Shown: one piece after another, positions 46,052 to 56,415 of the stretch | Numbering within the stretch: position 1 is the first letter of the stretch | Layout: each line of letters begins with the position of its first letter | Source of the DNA: an uncultured beta proteobacterium | GTDB lineage: Bacteria; Pseudomonadota; Gammaproteobacteria; Burkholderiales; Burkholderiaceae | Direction of reading: 5' to 3' | DNA: 63,927 nucleotides | Assembly: GCA_903826775.1 (NCBI GenBank) | Contig: CAIKFU010000066.1 | Span: 1-63,927 of the forward strand | Notes under the pieces: generated by a model | Database searches by the model: none | Told to the model about the DNA's origin: nothing | What the model saw: only the letters and a program-made list of their open reading frames with translations | Program-made: the position numbers and the translations under genes

Positions 46052-48552
46052 TGATAGTTCTCGTATGGTGATGGAGGTATAGGCTTAGAAGTTGGCATAT
46101 ACCCTGGAACATTTAACCTCATAATATCAACTGGATTGCTTCCAGCCGTACCAAAACCCCTAAATTCTATTTGAAATAAAATTTGGGTTGTTGTTAATAA
46201 AGAAGTATTTAACACTTGTGAATAAGCCCCACGTAGCGTCCAGCAATCACGTACATATTCCAAAGCCAATAAAGTATTCAGCGTTTTGGTAGATAAAGCA
46301 TCATAACCCCAACGACCCAACACCGATATCTCACGGGTTATAGGCCATTGCCCAGAAATATTGTACTGATCTGTTGTGGTTGACGACAATGTGGCGGGAG
46401 TAGTAGCGGTAGCCTGAGTGGGTGGAGTCCATACATTGCGATACCCAAAATTAAGGCTTCTACCCGGCGTAGGCCTCCAACTGCCTCCGACACTCGTTTG
46501 CACAAACTTATCTAGTTGGGTGTTGTACTGACCAAATAAATCCATGCCGAAATTTCCCAATAACCGTACCGATGCAGCCCCCAATGTGTCCGAATACGTA
46601 GTTGGATTGGCAATTGTTCCTGTTAAACCCACCCGCTGAGCAGTAAACTCCTGTTGTTGCGCTAAAGTTACCAAGGCTCTTTCGGCTCCAGTATTTGCCT
46701 CCAACATGCGACTAGTCACCCCTACCGTTACCTTATTCGCATCAGAAATTCGGTCATTACCAATAAAAGTATTTGGGCTAAAGATTTGGCTTACCCCAAA
46801 ACCGGCATCTGCAGTATCAAATAACGGGGTCTGGGCCTGACTTTGATATGGGGTGTAGACGTAATAGGCTCGTGGCTCCATTGTTAGCAACATGTCCCGT
46901 CCAAAAAATCCCTTCAACTCAGCAGCATCCCTTTCAAAAGCCATACCGGAATCCAAGGTGAGCGTAGGCAGGATGAATCCTTGTGCCACTGGATTGCCTG
47001 GAGTAAAGGCTGTGGCATTGTAATTGTTCGCTTGAAAGCTAATCTTGGGGGTAAAGTAATAGCCTGGAGTCACTTGCGGAAGAGCCAATGCACCTTTAAT
47101 AACAGATCTATCGGCTTGACTATAAACACCAGGTGCGGTCGCAGCCAAATTTCCGTTTATGTTATAGGAGAACCGGGTATAGTCAGCCGAGAAACTAACG
47201 CTTGGGCCTGTTGGCAAGACAATGTACTTATTGCTTGCGTCCCTCATGGTTGGTGTCAGTTGATTATTGTAGTTAGCCGCAATATTCGGCAAAACGTTAT
47301 AGGGCGCCTGAACAATCGCTGTCGGATCGGGCTGAAGGGTTTGAAAGGTAAGGGCACGAGCGGCTACGGTCCAGTTACTCAAACCACCCGTAAGTCGTGA
47401 CGCTGCGCCCAGATCTTGTCGAAACTGGCTAGTCAACGTTCCAGCAATGCTTTGCGAAAAATCGGTTGGGTATAAATTATCGGAAACACGTGCAATATTT
47501 GCATAAGCATTTATTGATCCTGGTGCACCCGCGGGAACATCAAGAAAATTTTGCCTTTGTTGCCAATCGTACTTCCACCGGTTTGTGCCAGTTTTTCTAT
47601 CGTAAGGCAAATACTCCCCTAACACGCTTCCTGAATATTTAGAGTCAATAAATCGATAACTTGCACCCAACTGAACCCCTCGCTCGCTCATAAAACGGGG
47701 CAAAATTAGCAGGTCACGATTTGGAGCAATGTTGACATAATATGGCTGAGTTACATCCACACCGTTATTTGAGTTGTATCCCGCAACCGGAGCCAACAAA
47801 CCGGATCTACGCTGGGTAGATGTTGGCACACTAAAATACGGAAGGTATGCAATCGGAACATCAAAAAAGTGCATCACGCCATCCGTGCCTACCATTTCCT
47901 TTTGCTCGTTATCAACCTCAAGACGACTCGCAGAAAAATACCAGTCTAAATTCTCAGGTGTGCACGTCGAGTAGGTTGCATTTTCAAATACAAAAATATC
48001 TGAAGACTGAACCGTCAATTTCTGCGCTTTTCCACTCGCACGATTATCTCGAAGCTCATAGCTAGGCGTTACCATATTTCCTTCGCGAGCATCAATTTTG
48101 AAACTGGCTTTAGGGCCTTTAAAGGAAGTGTTCCCTTTGATTAATTCCGCATGACCGATTAAATCAGCAATATCGGTATCGGGATCATAAATAATTTCAT
48201 CCGCTTTAATAACGGCACCATTTCGGCGCATTTGAGCGCGCCCCTGAAGTTTCATTTCACGATCCACGACACCACTAATCTCATCACTCATGGTAAAGGT
48301 CATCGACCTATCGTCTGGAATTGGCTTTCCCGCCCGCAATTGATCATCCAGTTTCAGTACCGTGACCTCACCACGATCGGGAATCAAAATGGAATTGGCT
48401 GAGTTGCTTAAGGACTGAAATGGGATTGGCGATGGCGCTTGAGCGAAAATAGGGGTCTCAAACTGAAATAGTAATATCCCTGCGAATACACACAGGGTTA
48501 CGGTAGAAAACAGAGGGGCGCGAGGACCGGCGCAACGGCGATAATGACTCAT
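46048..48552 (-). CDS. lptD: LPS-assembly outer-membrane protein LptD
   Basis: An 834-residue outer-membrane protein from ATG 48552 (a GTG at 48558 is the alternative; GGCGGG precedes both). A hydrophobic signal ends at ETPIFAQ. The OstA-like jelly-roll domain (about residues 60-190, with ADEIIYDPDTDIADLIGHAEL) is followed by a C-terminal beta barrel (SVPTSTQRRSGLLAPVAGYN onward, ending LNVPGYMP). It inserts LPS in the outer leaflet with LptE. Only 32 bases separate its start codon from that of amgK on the other strand. Confidence 0.95.
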   Translation of the reverse strand: MSHYRRCAGPRAPLFSTVTLCVFAGILLFQFETPIFAQAPSPIPFQSLSNSANSILIPDRGEVTVLKLDDQLRAGKPIPDDRSMTFTMSDEISGVVDREMKLQGRAQMRRNGAVIKADEIIYDPDTDIADLIGHAELIKGNTSFKGPKASFKIDAREGNMVTPSYELRDNRASGKAQKLTVQSSDIFVFENATYSTCTPENLDWYFSASRLEVDNEQKEMVGTDGVMHFFDVPIAYLPYFSVPTSTQRRSGLLAPVAGYNSNNGVDVTQPYYVNIAPNRDLLILPRFMSERGVQLGASYRFIDSKYSGSVLGEYLPYDRKTGTNRWKYDWQQRQNFLDVPAGAPGSINAYANIARVSDNLYPTDFSQSIAGTLTSQFRQDLGAASRLTGGLSNWTVAARALTFQTLQPDPTAIVQAPYNVLPNIAANYNNQLTPTMRDASNKYIVLPTGPSVSFSADYTRFSYNINGNLAATAPGVYSQADRSVIKGALALPQVTPGYYFTPKISFQANNYNATAFTPGNPVAQGFILPTLTLDSGMAFERDAAELKGFFGRDMLLTMEPRAYYVYTPYQSQAQTPLFDTADAGFGVSQIFSPNTFIGNDRISDANKVTVGVTSRMLEANTGAERALVTLAQQQEFTAQRVGLTGTIANPTTYSDTLGAASVRLLGNFGMDLFGQYNTQLDKFVQTSVGGSWRPTPGRSLNFGYRNVWTPPTQATATTPATLSSTTTDQYNISGQWPITREISVLGRWGYDALSTKTLNTLLALEYVRDCWTLRGAYSQVLNTSLLTTTQILFQIEFRGFGTAGSNPVDIMRLNVPGYMPTSKPIPPSPYENYQ

Positions 48553-48584
48553 AGACACTGACCCGCCTTATTATACGAATCAAC

Positions 48585-49580
48585 ATGACCTACTCACGCC
48601 TTCGCATCCTGGAAAACTGGCTAAAAGACCTTGAGCCTAAATGGCTACTTGACATCCCAACATTGGCTCCAGCATCCTCAGATGCCAGTTTTAGACGTTA
48701 TTTCCGGATTAAATCGCAAAACACCGACTTTCCAACGCTTATTGTGATGGACGCTCCACCGCAGCACGAACCTCTAAAATCCTTTATTGATGTCGATTTA
48801 CTGCTTCAAAATGAAGGGCTAAATGTCCCTAAAATCCTGGAAAAAAATGTCGCTGAAGGGTTTTTATTGTTAAGCGATCTGGGTTCCGAGACTTATCTAA
48901 CAAACTTAAATAGTGACAATGCCAACCACTTATATAAAGATGCGATGCTGGCAATAATTCGCATGCAGATGGCTAGCAAATCTAATGTATTGCCTGAGTA
49001 TGGTCGCGAGCTTTTGAACCGTGAATTAGAACTGTTTCCTGAATGGTATTTAAAACGTCATCTCAATCTTGAGGTGAGTGATTTACAGCATTCCCAGCTG
49101 AAAAGCGCATTTGAGCTCATTATTCAAAATAACCTCGCTCAACCTTCGGTTTATGTTCATCGCGATTACCATTCACGCAATTTAATGATCGCCAAAGAAA
49201 ACAACCCCGGAATTTTGGATTTTCAGGATGCCGTTTACGGACCAATAACTTACGACGCAGTATCTCTATGGCGCGATGCTTATATCTCTTGGCCAGAGGA
49301 AATGGTGATTGATTGGGTTATTAAATTTTGGGAACAAGGTCGAAAAATGGGCTTGCCGATGCATGCAGATTTTGGAGACTTTTATCGGGATTTCGAATGG
49401 ATGGGATTGCAACGCCATCTAAAGATCTTAGGAATTTTCTCCCGACTCTGCTATCGCGATGGCAAGAAGGACTATCTCAAGGATATCCCGTTGGTTTTAA
49501 AGTATGCAATAGCTACAGCCAATCGATATATTGAATTAAAACCATTGGCTCGCATTCTTGAGTCTACCTGCAATGATTAA
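48585..49580 (+). CDS. amgK: N-acetylmuramate/N-acetylglucosamine kinase (anomeric)
   Basis: A 331-residue aminoglycoside-phosphotransferase-fold kinase. Features are SSDASFRRYFR (nucleotide site), the catalytic VYVHRDYHSRNLMI and metal-binding GILDFQDAVYGP. In Pseudomonas, AmgK phosphorylates the anomeric position of MurNAc so MurU can make UDP-MurNAc, and the pair is also next to lptD. Here murU overlaps its 3' end. The ATG has no clear SD; a TATTAT at 48569-48574 would give a nearly leaderless transcript. Confidence 0.88.
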   Translation: MTYSRLRILENWLKDLEPKWLLDIPTLAPASSDASFRRYFRIKSQNTDFPTLIVMDAPPQHEPLKSFIDVDLLLQNEGLNVPKILEKNVAEGFLLLSDLGSETYLTNLNSDNANHLYKDAMLAIIRMQMASKSNVLPEYGRELLNRELELFPEWYLKRHLNLEVSDLQHSQLKSAFELIIQNNLAQPSVYVHRDYHSRNLMIAKENNPGILDFQDAVYGPITYDAVSLWRDAYISWPEEMVIDWVIKFWEQGRKMGLPMHADFGDFYRDFEWMGLQRHLKILGIFSRLCYRDGKKDYLKDIPLVLKYAIATANRYIELKPLARILESTCND

Positions 49581-50295
49581 CACCGATACACCGCCCTGCA
49601 TACTCCTTGCTGCGGGTCGCGGCGAGCGCATGAGACCCCTGACGGATAAAGTACCTAAGCCTCTCCTAAAGGTAGGCGGTAAATCGCTACTAGCATGGCA
49701 TCTTGAGAACCTTTCTTCAAACGGCATTCAGGAGATAGTAATCAATCATGCTTGGCTTGGTGAAATGATTGAATCTACATTTGGAAACGGCAACAAATTT
49801 GGCGTCAAGATTCTATACTCCCGTGAAAGTCATGCATTAGAAACTGCTGGCGGCATTCGCAAAGCAATCGACATGCTGAATCCTGTTGACTACATAATGG
49901 CGATTAATGCAGACATTTTTTGCCCCAGCTTTCCAATAGATCAACTGAAGTTGGCGTTACGTCAACTTCGCATTAGCCCAAATCAATATTTAGCACACCT
50001 GATTTTGGTTCCCAACCCAAAACAACATCCAGACGGTGATTTTTACCTTGAGAACAGGGTAGTATTAGACTGTAAACCCAAAAGCGATGCCGCAGAACGC
50101 TTAACTTTTTCAGGTATCGGTCTCTATCATCGATACTTATTTGACATGCTTAAGCCGGATACGCCAACAAAGTTAGCCCCATTGCTCAGAGAAGCTATGA
50201 AAACCAAAATGGTCAGCGGTGAAAAATTTGCTGGTACCTGGCACGATGTAGGAACTCCACAACGCTTGCAAGAGCTAAATGCCGCTTATGAATAA
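49573..50295 (+). CDS. murU: N-acetylmuramate alpha-1-phosphate uridylyltransferase
   Basis: A 240-residue nucleotidyltransferase from ATG 49573 (TTG 49558 is possible). The N-terminal signature ILLAAGRGERMRPLTDKVPKPLLKVGGKSLL is followed by IMAINADIFCPSF and FSGIGLYH. It converts MurNAc-1-P plus UTP to UDP-MurNAc in the MurNAc recycling route that bypasses de novo MurA/MurB. It overlaps amgK by 8 bases and pepP by 17 bases. Confidence 0.88.
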   Translation: MINTDTPPCILLAAGRGERMRPLTDKVPKPLLKVGGKSLLAWHLENLSSNGIQEIVINHAWLGEMIESTFGNGNKFGVKILYSRESHALETAGGIRKAIDMLNPVDYIMAINADIFCPSFPIDQLKLALRQLRISPNQYLAHLILVPNPKQHPDGDFYLENRVVLDCKPKSDAAERLTFSGIGLYHRYLFDMLKPDTPTKLAPLLREAMKTKMVSGEKFAGTWHDVGTPQRLQELNAAYE

Positions 50296-51640
50296 ATCCG
50301 CTATTTATCAACATCGACGCAATCGACTTGCCCTGCAAATACGTGAAAGCACCGGGGGTGGTATTGCCATTATTTCTACTGCCCCAGAATATATGCGCAA
50401 CCGCGATAGTGATTTTCCATATAGGCACGATAGCGACTTCTTTTATCTAACTGGCTTTGATGAACCTGATGCCACCTTAGTTTTAATAGTTAGCAAGAAT
50501 ACTCATGAGTCTCATTTGTTTTGTCGCCCCAGAGACCCTGATAGGGAAATCTGGGATGGCATTCGCCTAGGGCCAGAGAGAGCCGCGAAAACACTTGGAA
50601 TTGACTTTGCCCATTCAAATTTAGATCTAGACCGGCAATTGACATTGGCTTTATCCGATCAAAAAGCCCTCTATATACGCTTGGCTGAAAATGCAGAAAC
50701 GGACCGTCAAGTTCGCCACTGGATAAATCAGGTTCGTAAAAACAGCCGCTCTGGCATAAATCCGCCTTCAGAGTTTCACGATATTGAAGCCATTGTTCAT
50801 GAAATGCGTCTATTTAAAGATATGCATGAAATTGACATCATGCGTCGTGCCGCTAAAATTTCTGCTCAAGCCCATGCTCGTGCAATGCGCGCATGCAAAC
50901 CAGGAATGCGTGAACACCATCTGGAAGCGGAGTTGTTGCACGAGTTCCGCAACAGCGGCGCTCAAAGCGTCGCCTATAACAGCATAGTTGCTGCCGGTGC
51001 TAATTCATGTATTCTTCATTATCGTGCAAGCTCTGCAGAATTACGCAGCGGTGATCTGTGTTTGATAGACGCAGGCTGCGAGCTTGATGGCTACGCATCG
51101 GATATTACTCGAACTTTTCCGGTTAATGGGAGGTTTAGCCCGCCACAACGAGCTTTATATGACATTACGCTAGCCTCACAAGAAGCTGCGATTGCGCAAA
51201 CTTGTCCTGGAAATACATTTATACAACCTCATGAAGCGGCCGTTCGAGTCTTGACCCAAGGCTTACTAGACGAGAAACTTCTCTCATTAAAAGACCTTGG
51301 ATCTCTAGAAAATGCTATTGAAACTGAAGCTTATCGTCGGTTTTATATGCATCGTACCAGCCACTGGCTTGGTATGGATGTTCATGATGTTGGCTCATAC
51401 CGAGAACAATCAATCGCTATACCCGCTAAAGATAAACAGTGGCGAATTCTACAAGCAGGCATGGTTCTAACAATCGAACCCGGTCTATACATCCGTCCAG
51501 CGGACGATATTCCAAAAGAATTCTGGAATATCGGCATACGCATTGAAGATGATGCCGTTATCAATGAGTCAGGTTGCGAATTAATTTCACGCGATGCCCC
51601 AGTAAAAGCTGATGATATTGAAGAACTGATGCGCCTATAA
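50279..51640 (+). CDS. pepP: Xaa-Pro aminopeptidase
   Basis: A 453-residue M24B metallopeptidase. The N-terminal AMP_N domain contains SDFPYRHDSDFFYLTGFDEPDA. The dinuclear metal ligands lie in LIDAGCELDGYASDITRTFPVNGRF, HRTSHWLGMDVHDVG, VLTIEPGLYI and GIRIEDDAVI. It removes N-terminal residues before proline. AAGAG precedes the ATG at 50279, which lies inside the murU end; ATG 50288 is possible. The pepP-ubiH order, as in E. coli, continues downstream. Confidence 0.94.
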   Translation: MPLMNKSAIYQHRRNRLALQIRESTGGGIAIISTAPEYMRNRDSDFPYRHDSDFFYLTGFDEPDATLVLIVSKNTHESHLFCRPRDPDREIWDGIRLGPERAAKTLGIDFAHSNLDLDRQLTLALSDQKALYIRLAENAETDRQVRHWINQVRKNSRSGINPPSEFHDIEAIVHEMRLFKDMHEIDIMRRAAKISAQAHARAMRACKPGMREHHLEAELLHEFRNSGAQSVAYNSIVAAGANSCILHYRASSAELRSGDLCLIDAGCELDGYASDITRTFPVNGRFSPPQRALYDITLASQEAAIAQTCPGNTFIQPHEAAVRVLTQGLLDEKLLSLKDLGSLENAIETEAYRRFYMHRTSHWLGMDVHDVGSYREQSIAIPAKDKQWRILQAGMVLTIEPGLYIRPADDIPKEFWNIGIRIEDDAVINESGCELISRDAPVKADDIEELMRL

Positions 51641-51641
51641 A

Positions 51642-52814
51642 ATGCCTCGAGAAATCTCACAAAATTCTGATTTTGATATCCTCATTCATGGAGGCGGTCC
51701 TGTCGCTTTAGCTTGTGCGGCATGGTGTTTACAAAAGCTTCCCGAATTGAGCCTTGTTCTATTAGATCGCAACCCGATTAATGATGAAGACATTTCCAAT
51801 GGCGATAGTAGAGGCATCGCCTTATCACACGGCAGCAAAATACTACTCAATACAATTCACGCTTGGCCGACTGACTGCGCTGACATTCATCGCATTCATG
51901 TTTCACAAGCGGGGAAATTTGGGCGCGCACTCATGACTCGCGAAGAACTTAATCAAGAAGCGCTTGGTCATATCATTCGCTATCGCGATATTCAGCTAAC
52001 ACTAAGAAAATCATTGCGAAATTTAATGGGACAAAGTCCAAATTTTAAATGGCAGCATATTGACCGAAATCAAGAAGAGCCGACAATATCCGCCAAATGC
52101 ATTATTCATGCTGAAGGTGGTTTATTTAATCATCAAGAGTGGATTGAATCTGGTCGCGATTATCATCAGTCAGCCTTAGTTGGACTAGTTGAGGTAGAGA
52201 ATGCACCAAGTCATCAGGCATGGGAACGATTTACGGCTGAAGGTCCACTTGCCCTCTTACCCAGCCATCTTGGCAAAAACATTTTAAATTTAGTTTGGTG
52301 CGGTTCTCCTGCCACTTCGCTAGAGCGCTTGCATCTAAATGATGATGCATTTCTCAAAAGACTTCAGGTGGAGTTTGGTTTTAGGATGGGCCGTTTTCTC
52401 AACGTACAAGAACGCCGTCTATATGAACTTGGTCTGAACTATCGAAAAATACTTTGGAATGGGAATGAAGTTTGGATTGGTAACGCAGCTCAAACGCTTC
52501 ACCCAGTTGCAGGACAAGGTCTCAATTTAGGATTACGAGACGCATATTTACTGTCTGAAAACTTATCTACCCTCTTTTCAAGACCTGAAAAAAATAGGAC
52601 GCTCACGAATATCCAAGAATCACTCGAACAATATGCGCTAAGTAGAAAAATTGATAGGGAAATAACTATTGGAATTACTGATGTATTGGCAAGAATTTTT
52701 ACGACAAACATCATTCCAGTGGCACTGGCCCGCGGGATTGCTCTATCAGCCCTCCAGTGGTTGCCCATGGTTAAAACCTCGTTAGCCCGGCAAATGATGT
52801 TTGGACGCAGATAA
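51642..52814 (+). CDS. ubiH: FAD-dependent ubiquinone-biosynthesis monooxygenase (UbiH family)
   Basis: A 390-residue flavoprotein hydroxylase. The dinucleotide-binding start ILIHGGGPVALACAAWCLQ, the DSRGIALSHGSKILL strand and the FAD-ribityl motif IGNAAQTLHPVAGQGLNLGLRDA are diagnostic of the UbiH/UbiF/UbiI group. It hydroxylates the benzoquinone ring precursor; which ring position is uncertain from sequence, as this group is interchangeable in annotation. It starts 1 base after the pepP stop. A terminator follows. Confidence 0.87.
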   Translation: MPREISQNSDFDILIHGGGPVALACAAWCLQKLPELSLVLLDRNPINDEDISNGDSRGIALSHGSKILLNTIHAWPTDCADIHRIHVSQAGKFGRALMTREELNQEALGHIIRYRDIQLTLRKSLRNLMGQSPNFKWQHIDRNQEEPTISAKCIIHAEGGLFNHQEWIESGRDYHQSALVGLVEVENAPSHQAWERFTAEGPLALLPSHLGKNILNLVWCGSPATSLERLHLNDDAFLKRLQVEFGFRMGRFLNVQERRLYELGLNYRKILWNGNEVWIGNAAQTLHPVAGQGLNLGLRDAYLLSENLSTLFSRPEKNRTLTNIQESLEQYALSRKIDREITIGITDVLARIFTTNIIPVALARGIALSALQWLPMVKTSLARQMMFGRR

Positions 52815-52830
52815 CCGCATACGCCTCATG

Positions 52831-52855
52831 ATTAGGTTAAGACTGCCTAATTTTT
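52831..52855 (+). terminator. Rho-independent terminator after ubiH
   Basis: ATTAGG (52831-52836) pairs with CCTAAT (52846-52851) around a 9-base loop, then TTTT. It separates the amgK-murU-pepP-ubiH run from dusB-fis. Confidence 0.72.
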
Positions 52856-52935
52856 AAGCAAATTTCAAGTCCAATGTGCTAAAGTGTATAGCTTCAATAA
52901 CCACTAAGCCTCATTAGAATCAATCATTTCATCAA

Positions 52936-53952
52936 ATGAAAATTGGCCCTTACCTTCTTGCAAATCGACTATTTGTAGCGCCGATGGCTGGGGTCACAGA
53001 CCGCCCATTTCGGCAACTATGCAAATCTTTGGGTGCAGGCTATGCCGTTTCTGAGATGATTGCTTCAAATGCAATACTTTGGAATAGTGGAAAAACGCAA
53101 AGACGTGCAAACCATCAGGGTGAATTTAATCCAATTGCCGTTCAGATAGCCGGCTCTGACCCAACATTAATGGCTTCTGCTGCAAAGCTCAACCGAGACA
53201 ACGGCGCCCAAATTATCGATATAAATATGGGCTGCCCAGCCAAGAAAGTATGTAACGTCGCTGCTGGATCGGCCTTATTACGGGATGAGTCTTTGGTGCA
53301 AAAAATACTTGAATCCGTTGTCCATGCGGTCGGCTCAAATTCAAATGCAATCCCGGTAACACTAAAAATTCGCACGGGATGGGATCGTGACCATAAAAAT
53401 GCCATCTCTATTGCAAAACTTGCCGAGCAAGTTGGTATTGCAATGATTACCGTGCATGGTCGAACACGCGCAGATTTGTATAGCGGTGAAGCTGAATATG
53501 AAACAATTCAGGCGGTAAAAAGTAGCGTACGAATTCCAGTTGTTGCTAATGGCGATATCACCACTCCGGAAAAAGCCGAATTTGTTTTAAAAGCAACTGG
53601 TGCTGATGCAATCATGATTGGTCGCGCAGCACAAGGGCGTCCCTGGATATTTCGTGAAATCGATCACTTCCTCAAAACCAATTGCAAATCACCAATCCCA
53701 GAGGTTGGCGAGATCCAGAAAATCATGAACGCTCATCTTCTCGACCACTATGATTTTTATGGCGAATACGTTGGTCTACGTACCGCCAGAAAACACATCG
53801 GCTGGTATTGCAAAGGTTTGAGAGGTTCTCATGCTTTTCGTCAAAAAATGAATACTGCTGACGACTGCAAATCTCAGTTACAGATGGTGAATGATTTTTT
53901 TGATGAGATGAAATCCCACTCTGATCGACTTCTTTTTCTAGAAGCAGCATAA
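52936..53952 (+). CDS. dusB: tRNA-dihydrouridine synthase B
   Basis: A 338-residue TIM-barrel flavoenzyme. It has FVAPMAGVTDRPFRQLCKSLGAG, the catalytic cysteine in MGCPAKKVCNVAAGSALLRD, RTGWDRDHKNA, TVHGRTRADLYSGEA and IMIGRAAQGRPWIF. It reduces uridine in the tRNA D loop. It is followed 29 bases later by fis, the widely conserved dusB-fis operon, whose expression in enterics peaks on entry into rapid growth. Confidence 0.96.
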   Translation: MKIGPYLLANRLFVAPMAGVTDRPFRQLCKSLGAGYAVSEMIASNAILWNSGKTQRRANHQGEFNPIAVQIAGSDPTLMASAAKLNRDNGAQIIDINMGCPAKKVCNVAAGSALLRDESLVQKILESVVHAVGSNSNAIPVTLKIRTGWDRDHKNAISIAKLAEQVGIAMITVHGRTRADLYSGEAEYETIQAVKSSVRIPVVANGDITTPEKAEFVLKATGADAIMIGRAAQGRPWIFREIDHFLKTNCKSPIPEVGEIQKIMNAHLLDHYDFYGEYVGLRTARKHIGWYCKGLRGSHAFRQKMNTADDCKSQLQMVNDFFDEMKSHSDRLLFLEAA

Positions 53953-53981
53953 ACATCTAAAATAAAATCTACAGTATTCAT

Positions 53982-54218
53982 ATGGCAAATAAACATCCAG
54001 TAACAGAATGCATTGAAACTCAATTGCAAAGTTATCTTGATGATCTTAAGGGAACTCCTCCTTGCGATATTTATCAAATGGTTCTGAGGGTGGTCGAAAA
54101 GCCAATGCTGGAATTAGTGATGCGTCACGCGAATCAAAATCAATCGCTAGCGGCCCAGTATTTGGGAATAAACCGCAACACTCTTCATAAAAAGTTAGTT
54201 GAGCACCATTTAATCTAA
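53982..54218 (+). CDS. fis: DNA-binding protein Fis (short form)
   Basis: A 78-residue Fis homologue. The C-terminal helix-turn-helix is clear: NQSLAAQYLGINRNTLHKKLVEHHLI. The preceding DIYQMVLRVVEKPMLELVMRHANQN is the dimerisation helix. E. coli Fis has 98 residues; this one lacks the N-terminal beta-hairpin arm used for Hin/Gin inversion, as is usual in betaproteobacteria. It is in operon with dusB. Confidence 0.92.
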   Translation: MANKHPVTECIETQLQSYLDDLKGTPPCDIYQMVLRVVEKPMLELVMRHANQNQSLAAQYLGINRNTLHKKLVEHHLI

Positions 54219-54254
54219 AAAAACCTTTTATTCGTTAATACAGACAAAAAAATT

Positions 54255-55835
54255 ATGATCCGCACTGCCCTACTCTCAGTCTCCGATAAAAAGGGTATTC
54301 TTCCTTTTGCTCAAGCCCTACATGAATTGGGGATAAAATTAATCTCTACAGGTGGTACAGCAAAATTGCTTTCAGAAAACAATTTGCCAGTTACTGAAGT
54401 CGCGTCTATTACAAAATTTCCTGAAATGCTTGATGGACGGGTTAAAACTTTACATCCCTCAGTACATGGCGGATTATTAGCCAGAAGAGATTCTTCTGAA
54501 CATATGGCGGCTATTAAAGAGCATGGGATTGACACCATTGATATGTTGGTCATTAATCTCTACCCATTTAATCAAACCATTTCACAAGATGCATGCTCTT
54601 TTGAAGATGCCATTGAGAACATTGATATTGGTGGTCCAGCAATGTTAAGGGCGGCTGCAAAAAATCACCGAGATGTTACCGTGTTGATTTCATCGGATGA
54701 TTACGAGCCTATATTGGCCGAAATGAGGGCCAATAATAATTCCGTCTCTTATAAGACAAATTTAAGCCTAGCAAAAAAAGTGTTTTCTCATACTGCACAA
54801 TACGATGGGTCAATCGCTAATTATCTCTCCTCCCTAGGGGATGATCTAGATCACCAGAAGCGCTCACTTTACCCAGAAACCCTTCATTTTAACTTCAATA
54901 AGGTACAGGAAATGCGCTATGGCGAAAACCCACACCAATCAGCTGCATTCTATCGGGATACCCAACCCGTCACCGGGGCTTTGGCAAATTACAAACAACT
55001 CCAAGGAAAAGAGCTCTCATATAACAATATTGCCGACTCGGATGCGGCCTGGGAATGCGTAAAAAGCTTTCCTAACAATGCGGAAAATCTCGCAACCTGT
55101 GTCATAGTTAAACACGCTAATCCATGCGGTATTGCTACCGGTAAAAATGCACTAGAGGCATATCAAAAAGCATTTAAAACCGATCCCAGCTCAGCTTTTG
55201 GTGGAATTATTACCCTCAATACTCCTTGCGATGCTATTGCAGCAGAAGCTATTTCAAAGCAATTCGTTGAGGTTTTAATTGCACCCGCGTTTACTCCAGA
55301 AGCTAAAGCGATTTTTGTAAGCAAGCAAAATGTTCGTCTGTTAGAAATTCCACTGGGCAGGGATTTTAATTCATTTGATTTAAAGCGAGTAGGCGGCGGC
55401 CTCTTGGTTCAATCCCCTGATTTCAAAAATGTTCTGCAAACTGATTTACGAGTCGTTACGCAAAGGCATCCCACTGCAATCGAAATGAACGACATGATGT
55501 TTGCATGGCGGGTAGCAAAATTCGTAAAGTCCAATGCAATCGTATATTGCGGAAATGGCATGACTCTCGGAATTGGCGCAGGTCAAATGAGTCGAGTGGA
55601 CTCAGCCCGAATGGCGAGCATCAAAGCAGAAAACTCAGGACTAAGTCTTGCTGGATCAGCGGTCGCTAGCGATGCCTTTTTCCCGTTCCGCGATGGTCTT
55701 GATGTGGTGGTTTCCGCTGGAGCATCCTGCGTCATCCAGCCTGGAGGAAGCATGCGGGATGATGAAATCATTGCGGCAGCCAACGAACACGGTATTGCCA
55801 TGGTTTTTACTGGCACGCGTCACTTTCGACATTAA
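54255..55835 (+). CDS. purH: Bifunctional AICAR transformylase/IMP cyclohydrolase
   Basis: A 526-residue two-domain enzyme: an N-terminal MGS-like cyclohydrolase (about 1-200: [39 protein letters not shown]) and a C-terminal transformylase ([29 protein letters not shown], ending [20 protein letters not shown]). It performs the last two purine steps to IMP, completing the pathway with purC, E and K in this window. It starts 36 bases after fis; ruvC follows at 7 bases. Confidence 0.97.
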   Translation: MIRTALLSVSDKKGILPFAQALHELGIKLISTGGTAKLLSENNLPVTEVASITKFPEMLDGRVKTLHPSVHGGLLARRDSSEHMAAIKEHGIDTIDMLVINLYPFNQTISQDACSFEDAIENIDIGGPAMLRAAAKNHRDVTVLISSDDYEPILAEMRANNNSVSYKTNLSLAKKVFSHTAQYDGSIANYLSSLGDDLDHQKRSLYPETLHFNFNKVQEMRYGENPHQSAAFYRDTQPVTGALANYKQLQGKELSYNNIADSDAAWECVKSFPNNAENLATCVIVKHANPCGIATGKNALEAYQKAFKTDPSSAFGGIITLNTPCDAIAAEAISKQFVEVLIAPAFTPEAKAIFVSKQNVRLLEIPLGRDFNSFDLKRVGGGLLVQSPDFKNVLQTDLRVVTQRHPTAIEMNDMMFAWRVAKFVKSNAIVYCGNGMTLGIGAGQMSRVDSARMASIKAENSGLSLAGSAVASDAFFPFRDGLDVVVSAGASCVIQPGGSMRDDEIIAAANEHGIAMVFTGTRHFRH

Positions 55836-55842
55836 ATTGTTC

Positions 55843-56388
55843 ATGCGCTGGATTGGAATCGACCCTGGCTTAAGAGTAACTGGCTTCGGCATCATTGACG
55901 TCGAAGGCCAACATCTCAAGTACATAGCATCAGGGACGATTGAAAGCGGTGACCCCAGTAAAGGCCTTCCTGAAAGATTGGGTACTCTTTATACTGGAGT
56001 TAAAGATATTTTAGGTGTGTATCACCCAGAAATTGCTGCGATAGAAGAAGTTTTTGTAAACATAAATCCACGTTCTACACTTATGTTAGGTCAAGCAAGA
56101 GGCGCAATTATTGCGGCCCTAGTTTCTGAAAAACTACAAGTTTCTGAATTCAGTGCCCTGCGTGTAAAACAAACAATCGTTGGAACTGGGCGAGCAGCAA
56201 AGCCGCAAGTACAAGACATGGTTAAAAGACTGCTACGCCTTAACCGCTCACCGGGCACTGACGCTTCAGATGCCCTCGGAGTCGCCATCTGTGCTGCGCA
56301 CCACCATCTTCAGCCTACCGGAATTACAAGTTCGTCACTAAAATCCACTTTCAATAAGTCAAGCACCAAAACGCGGTTAACTGAATAA
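55843..56388 (+). CDS. ruvC: Holliday junction resolvase RuvC
   Basis: A 181-residue endonuclease from ATG 55843, 7 bases after the purH stop; the open frame extends back into purH but this is not RuvC sequence. The acidic metal-binding residues lie in [37 protein letters not shown] and [20 protein letters not shown]. It cuts Holliday junctions symmetrically, guided by RuvAB encoded next. Confidence 0.95.
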   Translation: MRWIGIDPGLRVTGFGIIDVEGQHLKYIASGTIESGDPSKGLPERLGTLYTGVKDILGVYHPEIAAIEEVFVNINPRSTLMLGQARGAIIAALVSEKLQVSEFSALRVKQTIVGTGRAAKPQVQDMVKRLLRLNRSPGTDASDALGVAICAAHHHLQPTGITSSSLKSTFNKSSTKTRLTE

Positions 56389-56415
56389 ACTATTCACACA
56401 GGGTAAGATCTAGAA

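Noticed and set aside
46981..47400. 139-residue plus-strand frame opposite lptD
   Set aside because: Shadow frame within the LptD barrel coding region; no start signals.
55648..55842. N-terminal extension of ruvC inside purH
   Set aside because: It reads purH out of frame; RuvC conservation begins at the ATG at 55843.
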